A DNA stretch of 64,000 nucleotides from Enoplolaimus lenunculus (GCA_030248215.1 JASANG010001656.1:186001-250000), one strand, 5' to 3'; positions 51,494 through 62,767 are shown, counted from the stretch's first letter. Translations and numbers: made by a program. Notes: generated by a model from the sequence alone, not told the origin.

Positions 51494-51655
51494 TGCACAA
51501 GACACAAAGACCTGAGGCTATAAGCAGGATCCGTCTACAAACGGGATAGGGATCATATTTTGCTGCCCGAAATTTTTTTTACAAACGAGTCAAAAGTGTC
51601 CATTTGAGGGATTTGGAATCGCCTACTGTAGCATAATCGTTGGGTTCGTTTATAG

Positions 51656-51855
51656 ATGATGGACCTACCGAGCGCAAAATTGCAATGCCCAGTCCTGATC
51701 CGCATCCGTCGCTAGAACTGGCTCAGGAATTTTTAGATAACGGGAATTTTGGCTCAGAAATTCTACTTTCAACGATTAAGCGTTTTATGGTCCCGTTGCC
51801 AGAGACGGGCCAGGGAGAGCGCAGCCCTCCCTGGAAAAATTTTGCCCCTCCCTAG
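51656..51855 (+). CDS. possible extra 3' coding exon, running into a family G repeat
   Basis: After TCGTTTATAG the frame reads DDGPTERKIAMPSPDPHP, then LELAQEFLDNGNFGSEILLS, with codon use like the host exons. It continues about 20 codons into a family G element (from about 51792), which supplies the stop. It needs a phase 1 donor in exon 30. One weak candidate lies at the GGT of the last IISTDG stretch. It might be an alternative C-terminus, or a separate gene piece. Confidence 0.3.
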
Positions 51856-51955
51856 AAATTTTTCAACCATTGCTTGTAAGTCATCGAAAACCCTTGTATG
51901 CCCGGCGTGAGAATTTTTTAGCCATCGTAGCAAGGTAAGCAGGCTACGAGCCAGC
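51792..51955 (-). mobile_element. family G element
   Basis: CCGTTGCCAGAGACGGGCC to AAGCAGGCTACGAGCC, with TTGCTTGTAAGTCATC. It overlaps the end of the candidate extra exon. Confidence 0.8.
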
Positions 51956-52103
51956 TTTGTTATATTTTCGCTTTAATCTAACTTGAATTTAATGTAGGTA
52001 TACAGTACGTAAGCCCAAGACCGAGTGAAATTTTCATTATAAACTTATATTAGTGCTGTTGTAAATATACAGATATATGTGGGGAATTTCAGAATATTTT
52101 TCT

Positions 52104-52533
52104 ACATTGTAGTGTTCCGAATAAGAGGGGTGTAAGGGGTCCCCATTTTGAGTCCCAATCAATACGGAGTCCGTATCACTATAATAAGAGTTAGTTAGTG
52201 GATAGAGTCTATAGGTCCTAGTTGGAGTCCATAAAAGAGTCGAAATCAGAAGAATTGTCTAGACTGCTCAAATCTGTAACAGACACTCAGAAAATCAGCA
52301 TGAACGTTATAAAATTCAAAACAAAAAGATTAACGCGGATGGCAATCAACACAAATGCTTCGGAGCAAGTCTGTTCTGCCCAAAATAAAGAATATAAAAA
52401 GACCGGTTTTGGGTGCTACTAACAAGTAATGAATTAAAAAATAAATAACAGTCCGTAACCGAATAACAGAAGATATTCTCCTTAGACACAAAATAATTAT
52501 CAGGCTCACCTCTTCTTGCGGGTCACTACAGTA
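52104..52533 (+). mobile_element. family H element, diverged
   Basis: ATTGTAGTGTTCCGAATAAG start, TTGCGGGTCACTACAG then TA at the end. More changed than other copies. Confidence 0.8.
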
Positions 52534-52607
52534 TATAACAAAATGTTTGTGGCGTTTTTGGGGTAATAAACTGTTATGATGGTAAAATTAAAAATATTCA
52601 AAAAATT

Positions 52608-52772
52608 ATTCGTCCAGGTTTGTGGTGAGTGTACAAAAGAGTAGGTTTAGATTCTAGATTACACTTTTTGCTTAGGCTTAGGCTTATGAACACATTTTTA
52701 CAACGCTTAGGCTTAGGAATACGCTCAATCTACTGTTACGCCCCAAAATGTAACATTGACCTATTTATGTAT
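52608..52772. mobile_element. family B element
   Basis: TTCGTCCAGGTTTGTGGTGA start and ACGCCCCAAAATGTAACATT end, with GCTTAGGCTTAGGCTTATG. Confidence 0.75.
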
Positions 52773-52827
52773 AGGATTAGGTTTACACTTTTTCAACGCT
52801 TAGTCTTTTGGCTTATGCTTGGCAATA

Positions 52828-52992
52828 TGCTTTACTATTAGCATATTCCTTAAGCATAAGCTCAAGCATAAGCGCGTACAGAATCAGCTTATACCCAAGC
52901 CTAAGCCTCAGAAAAAAATAGTCTAAATGTTAAGCTTGCCTTATGACAGTCCCGCAGAAAAACAATCCGCCCGTGATTTTTACACGGGCCGG
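52828..52992. mobile_element. family A element
   Basis: AAGCCTAAGCCTCAGAAA interior and AATCCGCCCGTGATTTTTAC end. Confidence 0.7.
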
Positions 52993-53062
52993 AATCCAGA
53001 AAATTTTGGCCTTGTAGAAAATCAGTTAGCCTTGCTGTTGTTGTACTTTACGACAACAACCC

Positions 53063-53213
53063 CGCCCAATGTTACTTTTAGCGGTGTAACAGTAGATTAA
53101 GCGTTCCTAAGCCAAAGCCTAAGCCTAAACCTAAACAAAATATTGTAATTTATAATCGCAACCTACTCGTTTAGAAACCTGAACGCCCCTTAAAGTAACA
53201 TGGGTCAGAACCC
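53063..53213. mobile_element. family B element, reverse copy
   Basis: CCAATGTTACTTTTAGCGGT and GCCCCTTAAAGTAACATGGG are inverted ends, and AAGCCTAAGCCTAAACC lies inside. Confidence 0.82.
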
Positions 53214-53585
53214 CTAAAACTTATAATCTGTATGCGAACTTTGTCTACTGGGCAGAAGTAGAAATCGAATTAAATTACAATACGTTCAGCATGAAAAGTG
53301 TAACCTAAAATGGTAGAAATTAATAGATGCTGAATTTGGAAAGCCAGTTTAAAGCTGTAATGACTATTAATGCGAAAATATTTGTTTACCAGGCAAAAAT
53401 ACATTAACCTATAAACGGTTATTTTGTATTTTTCTACGAAAAATATAATTTCTGGTTTCGAAGTTTTATACAGCAAAGCTTTTGATGTCTTAATAGATCG
53501 ATGCGTAGGCGAATAGGAATGGAATTTGTCGATTCAACATAGGTTCCTTTTAATTTTAGCGTAATGCTTGATAAAATTGTTTGAA

Positions 53586-53735
53586 ATGTTTTTGGCCAAT
53601 GTATACAACACAGCAGTAACTGTAGTATAAGCATATTCTTGAGCCTAACAAAAATTGTAAGCCAAAGCCTAGAGCCAAAACCTAATCATAAGGTTGAGCT
53701 TGGAGCTAAGCCTAAGCCGGCCTATGTATAGAACT
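53586..53735. repeat. family A-like remnant with GCCTAA words
   Basis: GGCCAATGTATACAACACAG start and GAGCTAAGCCTAAGCCGG, far end unclear. Confidence 0.5.
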
Positions 53736-53858
53736 GTGGCTTCCAGTTTTCCAGGGTCGAAAACTTATGACCAGGAGTGCACGCAGCCACTCCTGTATGA
53801 CGGCCTGATTTTTCGCTGGTTTATGAAATATATTATGCTTCCAAATTATTTCTGATAC

Positions 53859-54190
53859 TCTCTAAAAACTTAAACCTAAAAACTAAACTTGAATATCAGT
53901 TTAAGTAAAAGTAAAATGGCTGGACGGACTAACAAAACTAGAATTTTAAATTTTACTTAAACTAACGTGATTTTAAGTATTAACACGAGATTAAGTAAAC
54001 ATATTTTTAGATTAAGTAACAAATGCAGTCCTGTATCTAAGAGTTCAATAAGTTTAGCTTAAACTGAAAATATGTAAGATTTCAAATGAGTTTAAGCTAA
54101 ACCTGCCAGTTAGTTTAGTTAATCAAAGTTAGTTTAATACTGGTAGATTAGCTTATCCTATATATCAAGATAGTTTAAGCTTTTGGACTG
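53859..54190 (+). mobile_element. family L element
   Basis: TACTCTCTAAAAACTTAAAC start, AGTTTAAGCTTTTGGACTG end. Confidence 0.78.
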
Positions 54191-54805
54191 TAGGAATTAT
54201 TCGAATTCGCCAAATCATGATGAACGAACACAGAAAACTCGCTTTGCAGGCTTCAACTATATATACTACTCTACTCGATACGATTGTATATTGAACTCCA
54301 TCATTACTGATAAACAATACCGGACGCTCAGGATCGTATACCTTGAGACGAAATACGGACGGCGTATCCCACCCAAAATTTTTGAACTAATGAGAGGAAA
54401 ACGCAAAACGTTTTGAAGTATTAACCAGCTGAATTTTGAAGTTTAAAAAAGTTCATCACTCGCTTCGCTCTCTTGTAAACAAACTTTTATGCATTAAATA
54501 ATCTACCACATGAAATGAAATCCTGACGGCATCCGTACTAACGCTGTCGTTTCTTAAAAGTCCTGACGGTCAACTGTGACGCAGATGTTGGTTTGAATTT
54601 AAAATTTAAAAATTTTATAAACACTGGTATTTTGGTTTTTGAATACATTACGGTTTCGTTTTATCTCACCGGCGTTTATTAATGTGCACTCAAGACGTGA
54701 ATTAGAGGAACGATAAGAGCGTTTTACATAGCCATTGTAGTGTATAATCCCCGTAGAATATTTGGAAGCTTAAAGTGTAAATTAACCTAAACTTCGCCGG
54801 CCGTC
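54191..54805. other. no recognised feature
   Basis: A 77-codon frame (54183-54416) has no recognisable domain and starts inside the repeat end. Confidence 0.4.
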
Positions 54806-54810
54806 GTAAA

Positions 54811-54966
54811 GATCAGGGGCGAAACATTTTATCTGCGGGGCTGCAATAGAGTAAGCTTTAGCTTTAGACTATTTTTTGCTTAGACATAAGCACATGGATC
54901 AGGTTTTAGCCTTAGGCAGGACTATGCTTATAGTACTGTTACGGCTGTGTTCTATACATTGGCCCC
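54811..54966. mobile_element. family A element
   Basis: GTAAAGATCAGGGGCGAAAC start, ACGGCTGTGTTCTATACATT end, with GCAATAGAGTAAGCTTTAGC. Confidence 0.8.
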
Positions 54967-55017
54967 ATCGACTATAAAGTCTGCTTTACTCGTTTACCTG
55001 TGTGATTGCAATAGAGT

Positions 55018-55322
55018 AAGCTTTCAAGTTTAAGTAAAACTTAAATGGCTGGACGGACTAACTAAACTAGAATTTTAACTTTTACTTAAGCTAACGTGTT
55101 TTTAAGTTTAACACGAGTTTAAGGAAACTTATTTTTAGTTTAAGTAACAAGTGCAGACGTGTATCTAAAAGTTCATTAAGTTTAGCTTAAGCTGAAAATA
55201 TGTACGATTTTAAATGAGTTTAAGCGTAAACCTACCAGTTAGTTTAGTTAATCTGAAAGTTAGTTTAATACTGGTGGATTTGCTTAAGCTTAAATCAAGT
55301 TAGTTTAAGCTTTTAGAGAGTA
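55018..55322 (+). mobile_element. family L element, 5' part missing
   Basis: GGACGGACTAACTAAACTAG to AGCTTTTAGAGAGTAT. Confidence 0.75.
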
Positions 55323-55504
55323 TTCCCTTTTGTTTTACTTTAATTACTTCGTCGCCGAGTTAAAAACATACATAACTTTCTGAGCAAAAACGAATTATCG
55401 CCAAAAATGTGAGTCGAAGTCATAACATGAAAACCATACAGTTTTGCTTTACATTAACGAGCCATTGTGAGTGCATAATTTTAATTGTACTATTAGGTTA
55501 AAAT

Positions 55505-55655
55505 GACTGATCAGTTATTAGGTAACATATCGAATTTAGTCAATGACTTATTTACTTAAATTAAGTACGCTTTTAAAAACGACAAAATGGTTAAGTAATT
55601 GCTCAGAACATACTTATAAGTCCTACTTAAGAACGGTTTCACAAACCCAGCCAAT
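55505..55655. mobile_element. family M element, partial
   Basis: TTACTTAAATTAAGTACGCT and GAACGGTTTCACAAACCCAG. Confidence 0.55.
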
Positions 55656-55739
55656 GTGTATAATGTTTGGTCCAGTGAATTCAACATTTTAAATGCTTTA
55701 CTTTTGGTTAGATCCAATAATTTCAAGCCAGGGTTCAAA

Positions 55740-55790
55740 TCACAGTCTCACGAGAGTGAGGCTCTTATCGCCTGAGCTATAGGAGCGTCA
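55740..55790. mobile_element. family S remnant (tRNA-like fragment)
   Basis: CGCCTGAGCTATAGGAGCGT matches the CAGCTATAGGAGCTTGACGC part of the reverse family S copy. It is cut by the family D element that follows. Confidence 0.4.
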
Positions 55791-55999
55791 GCAAAAATGG
55801 TGAGTCAAATTGACTCTTTACGAAATAGGCTCTACGAGACTACACAAACTGAGTCAAAATTCGACTCCGCCAGATTCAAATTCGTCTCACTGAGTCGCAC
55901 GTATGACTCTGGCGGAGCTGAATTTGACACAGCCTGTGTAGTCCTGTAGAGCCTATTTGAAAGAGAGTCAATTTGACTCACCATTTTTTGCAGTGTATA
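55791..55999. mobile_element. family D foldback element
   Basis: CAGCAAAAATGGTGAGTCAA to ACCATTTTTTGCAGTGTATA, with GACTACACAAA and its inverse. Confidence 0.88.
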
Positions 56000-56940
56000 C
56001 ATATTAATATTATATGTATATAGTGCAGATGGGTCCCATTGGACACCTTGACCTTTTGAATTCTTAGTGTACAATTCACGTATACACATTGCTATAACTT
56101 GCTATTAACATGGTTGCATTCTGTTCTGGTAAAAAATTGAATCTTTCAAACTGCCAGAAATCAAACTTTTACCAAAAATATAGTTTTCAACCGTTTCCGT
56201 AAAGTATACAACTCTGTTCTGCCCTGCCCATAGCGTTTTCAAGCACAAAATATACAATTTCACTATTTATTAGCTTTTACTTTTTCCTGTTAATATTTTT
56301 TATGCAGCTTTATAGCATTTTTTCGTTTTGATGCATTTACCGTGTTTTAAGCTGAGTCACGATCAGCATGCGTAAGTTGAATTCAATTGTGGATAGACAA
56401 TTTGGTACCGAGCAGGTGCGAAATATCAAGCGGGTGGCAGGTAATGATACGTCAGGTTTGCGGACTAATGTGGTACTGAGACCTTACCATTTTAACACAA
56501 AAAATATAATGGGGGGCGTACGCCCCCCCGGCCTTCCCCTCGGCACCCGCTAGTGGCCCTTGATCTATTGACCGAGATTACGAACATTGTGAATATTCAA
56601 CGTGTTTTCTAAACTTCAGCAACCTAACGGAAATTGATTGTTTATACATCAATTTAACTGAATGAGAAAACCAACTCTGAAACATTTCAGTAATTCAAAT
56701 TTCCATTGTTTGCAACTGCATTATACCATGTTTGCATATCTTCACTAAAGTTGCAATTATGCAATAAAAAGCAATTTGAAAATGCTTAAATTTATTTTTA
56801 AAAGCAGATTACCATACGCAAACTTTAAATTTTACCGTTTGCATATTTTGACAGAAAATAAGTCTTTGAAGCCAGTTGAAATGAGTACTCAATCTCTTAA
56901 CGTGCGTTTATGTGTCTCTCTATCTTTGTTACTCAAATTT
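56000..56940. other. no recognised gene
   Basis: Contains a short family J-like end at about 56485-56555 (TTTTAACACAAAAAATATAA then GGGGGCGTACGCCCCC), otherwise nothing. Confidence 0.4.
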
Positions 56941-56953
56941 TATCAAATTCTAC

Positions 56954-56954
<1 letters not shown>

Positions 56955-56988
<34 letters not shown>

Positions 56989-57020
56989 TATATATATATA
57001 TATATATATACCTATATATA
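56955..57020. repeat. (TA)n microsatellite
   Basis: Near-pure TATATATA with one short break. Confidence 0.9.
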
Positions 57021-57346
57021 AGAAATTTAGCGTCCGGTTTACATGAGGACTAGTCGGTATATTTCGTAGAAATTTTGGGAGAAACTAGATTCCAGGATTC
57101 CCAATAACCCGCATTAATGATACCGTCCTAACATAAATACCTGACCATGCTTCCAGTAGTTAATGGTTAATAATTTGAATATTTTTCAATTTTTCTGCAA
57201 TCTTGTTGGCGCTGTTACACGAAAAAATATGTTTTCCATGCTTTATAAGCCACTTTTATTTATTAGTATTTAATATTTCGACATGTAATGTAATTGAACT
57301 CAGATTTACTAAAAGTTACACGTATACGCCGCCGACGGCTGAAAAT

Positions 57347-57507
57347 ACCATAATTCCAAAGCTGTGTCTATTAAAGCTTTGTTGTGTACTATGGTAGTTC
57401 TGAGGGTGCTCGTAGGCCCGACCCTCAGAACTACCATAATTCCAAAGCTGTGTCTATTAAAGCTTTGTTGTGTACTATGGTAGTTCTGAGGGTCGGGCCT
57501 ACGAGCA
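57347..57507. repeat. 86-bp offset direct repeat combined with inverted repeats
   Basis: ATTCCAAAGCTGTGTCTATT occurs at 57353 and 57439. TGCTCGTAGGCCCGACCCTC (57408) is the exact inverse of the end of the second unit (to 57507). The whole can fold into alternative hairpins. Confidence 0.85.
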
Positions 57508-57639
57508 GTAACGATTGAAGCCTGGGGGATATATTTTCAACCAAACCTGCCGCCGTTGAAAATCTGTCCATTGAATTTGTCAATCTCAAGCTTCCAGTTT
57601 TCCATCCTAATTGGTCGGTTCCGGTTCCATCAAAAAATC

Positions 57640-57787
57640 GGCCCATGTAAAGCTCAGGGGCGGAACGTTTTTCTGTGGGACTAGAAAAAAAGTAAACCTT
57701 ACGCTTTAGACTATTTTGTTGCTTGGCATAGCCTTGGGCTTAGACTTAGGCAAGGAATATGCTCATTTTTAGGCTTTCTTAGGTTTA
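57640..57787. mobile_element. family A element, 5' part
   Basis: CATGTAAAGCTCAGGGGCGG start and TTAGACTTAGGCAAGG interior. The 3' end is replaced by the family D hairpin that follows. Confidence 0.7.
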
Positions 57788-57861
57788 CGCTGCAAAAAAT
57801 GGTGAGTCAAATTGACTCTCTCCGACGATGTCAATTTGACTCACCATTTTTTGCAGTGCAG
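57788..57861. mobile_element. family D, minimal 74-bp palindrome
   Basis: CTGCAAAAAATGGTGAGTCA and its complement with only a few bases between the arms: the two ends of family D without the middle. Confidence 0.88.
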
Positions 57862-58068
57862 GCTTATTTTGTCAAAAATACGCATGAGATGGGAAATTTT
57901 TAAGATTTTACAAATATCTGCTGCAATTAACGAACGAAATAAATTTTAACAAAGTAATTTTGCTTCACGTCCGGTTTAGTTTTCCGGCCTTGGCTCCAGT
58001 AAACTTTGCCGACCGGCTCCGGTTCCAGTATTTTTGACCTTCGGTTGCTCTCTGTTGTTTACTTATAT

Positions 58069-58982
58069 GAAACTAGGTAAAAGTGTGCCTAGAAGGGACA
58101 GATTGTGATATTTTTCGCTTGAAGCATGTAAAAGAGGTTAAACAAGGGTTAGTTAGACCATAGATCAGTAGGTAATGCTTATAATATTAGCTCCATAACT
58201 TCTATGAAAATAGTTGTCATTTCAGTGTTAACACGCTTACGGTCAGCGAAACAAGAAACATATGGGCGCAAGGGACATCGCCTATCAGCTTAATTTTAGC
58301 CTTTGTTGGGTTTTACAATGTTCAGTTTATAAGTGATCTAATCTAGCATACTTCATTGGAAGAGGATATTTTTTGAGTTTTAAAATATGTTTCTAAAACT
58401 TGATTAGTAAATATTTCAATATTGCAAGATTCTAAATTGCGTCTATTGATTATCGAATACAAAATGTCACACATACAGGCTCGACTGTTTTAGCTATCTT
58501 TACCATAACAATTTCATGATGTGAAGTCCAGAAACTTTTCTAAATTGTGTTCTGTGCCGTGACATATTTAAGCTATTCATCAAGAAAATACAATTCAAAC
58601 GTTGCTAAATATTTCAAAGAACATGTTCTGCTGGCGCTCAATTGAGATAACTTTTAAAAAGCAACTGACTGTATATACGAAAAGCATGTTGAGAGTTGTA
58701 CTTTAGAACGCCTTGAAAACCCATAGTGTCAATTTATAGCTTAACAGATGAAAGTTCGTTGGGCCCATATGTTTTTTATTTCACTGACCGCAAGCGTGTT
58801 AACACTAAAAGACAGCCGTCAAAGATATAGATGACAACTATTTTCATAGAAATTATGGAGTTAATATTATAAGCATTACCTACTGATCTATGGTCTAACT
58901 AACCCTTGTTTAAACTCTTTTACATGCTTCAAGCGAAACATATCACAATCTGTCCCTTCTAGGGGCACTTTTACCTAGTTTC
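58069..58982. mobile_element. family N: 914-bp element with inverted ends of about 200 bp
   Basis: Arms 58069-58268 and 58761-58982 are inverted copies (GAAACTAGGTAAAAGTG at the edge, GTGTTAACACGCTTACGGTC inside), differing at scattered bases and a few short indels. The 490-bp middle has no long frame. Confidence 0.88.
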
Positions 58983-59009
58983 TTTCTTTTACATGGGATA
59001 CGATGAGGT

Positions 59010-59130
59010 TTTATGCAAAGTGTACTTCTCCTAAGCGTATGCCTAAGCCTAAACAAAATATAAGTCTAAAGCGTACACTTGCTCCATTTCAATCCACCAA
59101 AAAGCAGCCTGTTCTAAGCTATAATGCATG
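59010..59130. mobile_element. family A remnant
   Basis: CCTAAGCCTAAACAAAATAT and TCCACCAAAAAGCAGCCTGT, both ends decayed. Confidence 0.5.
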
Positions 59131-59599
59131 GGAGGTTATTACAAAATATTACTGTCTTAGTTAGCAATTTCAGTACAACAGACATCGCAGTGACACGTAA
59201 TCGATTGCACGTTGTCATTAGCATCACACAATAATATCGACTAGCTATGGTAATTATATATTTTTAATACAATTTTTCGAAAAATTACAAAAATCAAACT
59301 TTTAATAACAACTTAAATGAGACGTTTAGCTGTCCAATTTGTGTATGGTGTCGAAGCGGCTAATTAGGATATTCTATATGTAAGTTACCTCATTCCAGCT
59401 CTGCTTTCCTGCCGAGAACATTCTGCAAAACTTTCAAAAAGCGTGCATTCTCGAGGCTTGAAACATATTGAAAACACTACCGTGTTTCAATGATTTACCA
59501 AAATTTTCCTTTTTCAGTGTCAGCTACCGCGGATGTATTTCTACGTTTTACCATACCCTACCGTTTGGCCGAGCGGCTCCTGTACACTGCAACCCTCTA

Positions 59600-59725
59600 A
59601 AGTTAAGACCTATGCTTAAGCGTTGGAAAAAGGCTTAGGCAAAGTCTTAGGCTAGGCTTAGGTAAAGCCTTTTCGTGAACCTACGCCAAAGCGTAAATCC
59701 GACCGGAGCTTGAACCTAAAGGGTT
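59600..59725. repeat. TTAGGC-like array
   Basis: GGCTAGGCTTAGGTAAAGCC in the middle of inverted telomere-like words, related to 28560-28855. Confidence 0.55.
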
Positions 59726-59737
59726 GCGCTGTACTTG

Positions 59738-59905
59738 ACGTATATACGTCGCCGTCCGTCACCGCGCGTCACCGGTCCGGAGCCGTCAGTCACCGTCCGT
59801 CACCATACGTTATCGTACGTGATTTATTTGCGTACGGTACCGCACGGTGACGGACGGCGCTGTACGGGTGACGTACGGCACCGGACGGACGGCATCAAAG
59901 TATAG
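59738..59905. repeat. GC-rich inverted repeat of CCGTCCGTCACC words
   Basis: Left half has CGCCGTCCGTCACCGCGCGT, the right half ACGGTGACGGACGGCGCTGT. It is a GC-rich island in AT-rich DNA. A weaker relative is at 15765-15890. Confidence 0.8.
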
Positions 59906-60521
59906 CGGAACGCTATGCCTCTGGATACTAAGTGTACAAAATTGTATCTTTCAGCGAAAGGCCGGCCGCCGGATGCCAAAAATGGTAAACTTGGCTAAAT
60001 CTATGCTTGTTACGTTTTAAAACTATCATTTGTTTGTCAAATTTCGTTAGTCTCTAAAATTGTAAAGCAAAAGCTTTTATAACTTTACAGAGTCCTATTT
60101 TTTACAACAGCATACAAAGACTTATAAAACATTTTAATGCTTAAGTTTAACAAATGTTTTTTCTATTTCAAATAATCAATCCATTGTTGAGGGAAAGACA
60201 GAGGCCAACAATGAACTTCAAGACTGTATTTTACGTTTAAATTTTGTCTGTAGCGGAAAAATAGATACTACGTAAAACGATTGTTAAACTGTATTTGACT
60301 ATCGTTTGCGTTCATAATGTTTACTTTTACACACATATATACATACATACATATATATGAAACAGAATTACAGATATAATATATAATAAAGCAAATGCTG
60401 TCCAATTATTAAACAAGTTAAACCAAACCTAAATTAAACATACAGAACAATGTATTTAGATTTCAAATGTTCACCTAAGAATGCAACTTGTTTAAAAATT
60501 GGGCAGTATTTGCTTTATTAA

Positions 60522-60565
<44 letters not shown>

Positions 60566-61763
60566 GTATGTGTATATAGCCAAGTGAAAAATGAAGTAAA
60601 AACTAACTTTTGGCGGCGATTTATATTAGTTTAATTGTATGAAGCGGCAATTCAAAGCAGATAAAAATATTCAAAATTTTTTGTTTACAAATTTTATTTT
60701 TCTTTTCGGTAACGGTTAAAAAGTGACCGAGACCAAGACCAAAAGTTTCGGTATCGGTAGTTTAGCAGAGCACTTGAGAGGCAAGTTAAAGCCGGTGGTA
60801 GGCGATTGAAACGTAAAACTTAGCTTAAAAAAGACCCTAATATAGAATACATATTCAAAATTCACCACGCTTCGAAAACATTTTACCGCATTGATCACAG
60901 TACAAAAATGCCAATGCACAATGTTGTGCTATTATTTATTTGTTTATTTTGGAATACGATACGCTAGTTTGAGTCTTCAGCTCTATCTATGCTTGTTTGT
61001 TCTTTAATGCTATTGCTGCCCTGTATACTTTGTTTCTAATATTGTTGTTCAGACTGCAGAATTACATCGCAACGTCTCAAGCTTAAATATTTTTTACATA
61101 TTCTCAAAATTAAAAAAATATAAAATGTCTCCGTAAAGATTTCAGGATCATAGATGTGCACCGGATATCCGGATATGAAAAATATCCGGATATGTATCAA
61201 ACACAGTTTAGTGGAATATCTATGAATGACACCAAAATGGATGGCTGACAATACCGCTACGGTCCGTATATAAATTGAAATATTTGCAACAAAACCACAG
61301 CGGTTAAAACACTTGATAGAAAGTTTTGCTTCTTTAACAGAGTATAAATTTAAGTTCTGCTCCTACTTGATGCCTGATATTAATCTAATCTTGACACACA
61401 CTCTTAAAAATTCAAAAAAAATATTCTACCGTTTTATGCTTAAAACGGGATGTTTCGTTTGAAAACTTATTTTTATCCCTACTTTTTTATGCGTTTTTAC
61501 AGTATTTTATATTGTATACCAAACACTTGTGGCTGTTATTTGCTATCTGGGAACTGTGATTGTTGAAGAGTGTATAAGCTCTAAAGCGTTCAAGCTAAAA
61601 CAAAACACTAATGTATTTTCGTCCTGAGGTCTTGAACGTCTGTGGAGCGTCCCTAAGACATGATTGAAGGATTTCTTTCCAAAGAATTCAAAGTTCATTG
61701 CAAAAAGGTCACGGTGTCCAATGGGATCCATCTGAAATGTATATACAATATAATATGAGGTAT
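59906..61763. other. no recognised gene
   Basis: AT-rich. Short (TATG)/(TA) tracts at 60330-60360 and 60520-60580, and a CCGGATAT palindrome cluster at 61158-61198. Confidence 0.45.
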
Positions 61764-61975
61764 ACACTGCAAAAAATGGTGAGTCAAACTGACTCTCTTC
61801 AAAATAGGCTGTACGGGACTACACAAACTTAGTCAAATTGGACTCCGCCGGAGTCAAACGTACGCATCAGTGAGGCGAAGTTGACACTGGCGGAGTCGAA
61901 TTTGACTCAGCTTGTGTAGTCCCGTAGAGCTTATTTCGGAGAGAGTCAATTTAATTCACCATTTTTTGCAGTTAT
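61764..61975. mobile_element. family D foldback element
   Basis: TACACTGCAAAAAATGGTGA to CACCATTTTTTGCAGTTATA, with GGGACTACACAAAC and its inverse. Confidence 0.88.
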
Positions 61976-62338
61976 ACGTCAAAATTTTTAATTCATCTAA
62001 GCTATGAGTGAATGAACTTTGAACCGATAGTCTCTATATCATGTGAGACTAAATTTATTTTTTATGATCGCAAAAAAACATTTCTATACAGTTTCCGACA
62101 CGAAACAAAATCTGTCCAATGAAAGCTAAGCATTTATTAGCTTAGTCACGTTTTGAGTCTCACGCTAATTAATCTGTTTCAGTGTCTAGAATTGTTGTGG
62201 TATTTTTTAGCGTTTAAAGTCTAATCTGAGACTTTCAACACTGGTTCGAAGCCGTGTTTTGGAAAGTTTCACCAAGAGTTGATAATTGTTAAGACAACGC
62301 ACTCCAGGCGCCCAGCGCGCGGGCTTTCCCCCCCCCCC

Positions 62339-62767
62339 ACGTGATCCAAATAAGAGGGGGTCCCCATTTTGGGTCCCAATCAATAGGAGTTCGTATCCCT
62401 AATAAGAGTCCGTAATCAGATAGAATCCTTAAACTCTATTTAGAGTCCATAAATGTCAATTATCCCTAACTGTAGCGCATAAATGACTCCAGTAACAAAT
62501 AATTTGAGTTCGGAACTTTAAATCGTACTTAAGTTTTGAAAGTACATTCCTTAGTATATCCTTGCATTATCGCTCAAGCTATTGACACAAGACAAATAAA
62601 CAGCTAATTCAAACGGATAGTTGCAGCACCGGATATATATCAGTAACGAAGGGTGGCGGAGCGTGGGTTAAAAATAAATAACAGTCCGTAACCGAATAAC
62701 AGGACGGTACCCTCTGGAGAGGCCAAATAAATATCAGTCCTCTCCCCTCTTATTCGGGTCACTACAG
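62339..62767 (+). mobile_element. family H element, 5' end replaced by a C-run
   Basis: 3' end CTTATTCGGGTCACTACAG is intact, followed by TA. The 5' end begins within GTGATCCAAATAAGAGGGGG after a run of about 13 C. Confidence 0.82.

Noticed and set aside
50971-51507. 178-codon reverse frame with poly-Leu
   Set aside because: It is the complement of the Asn-coding tract in exon 30.
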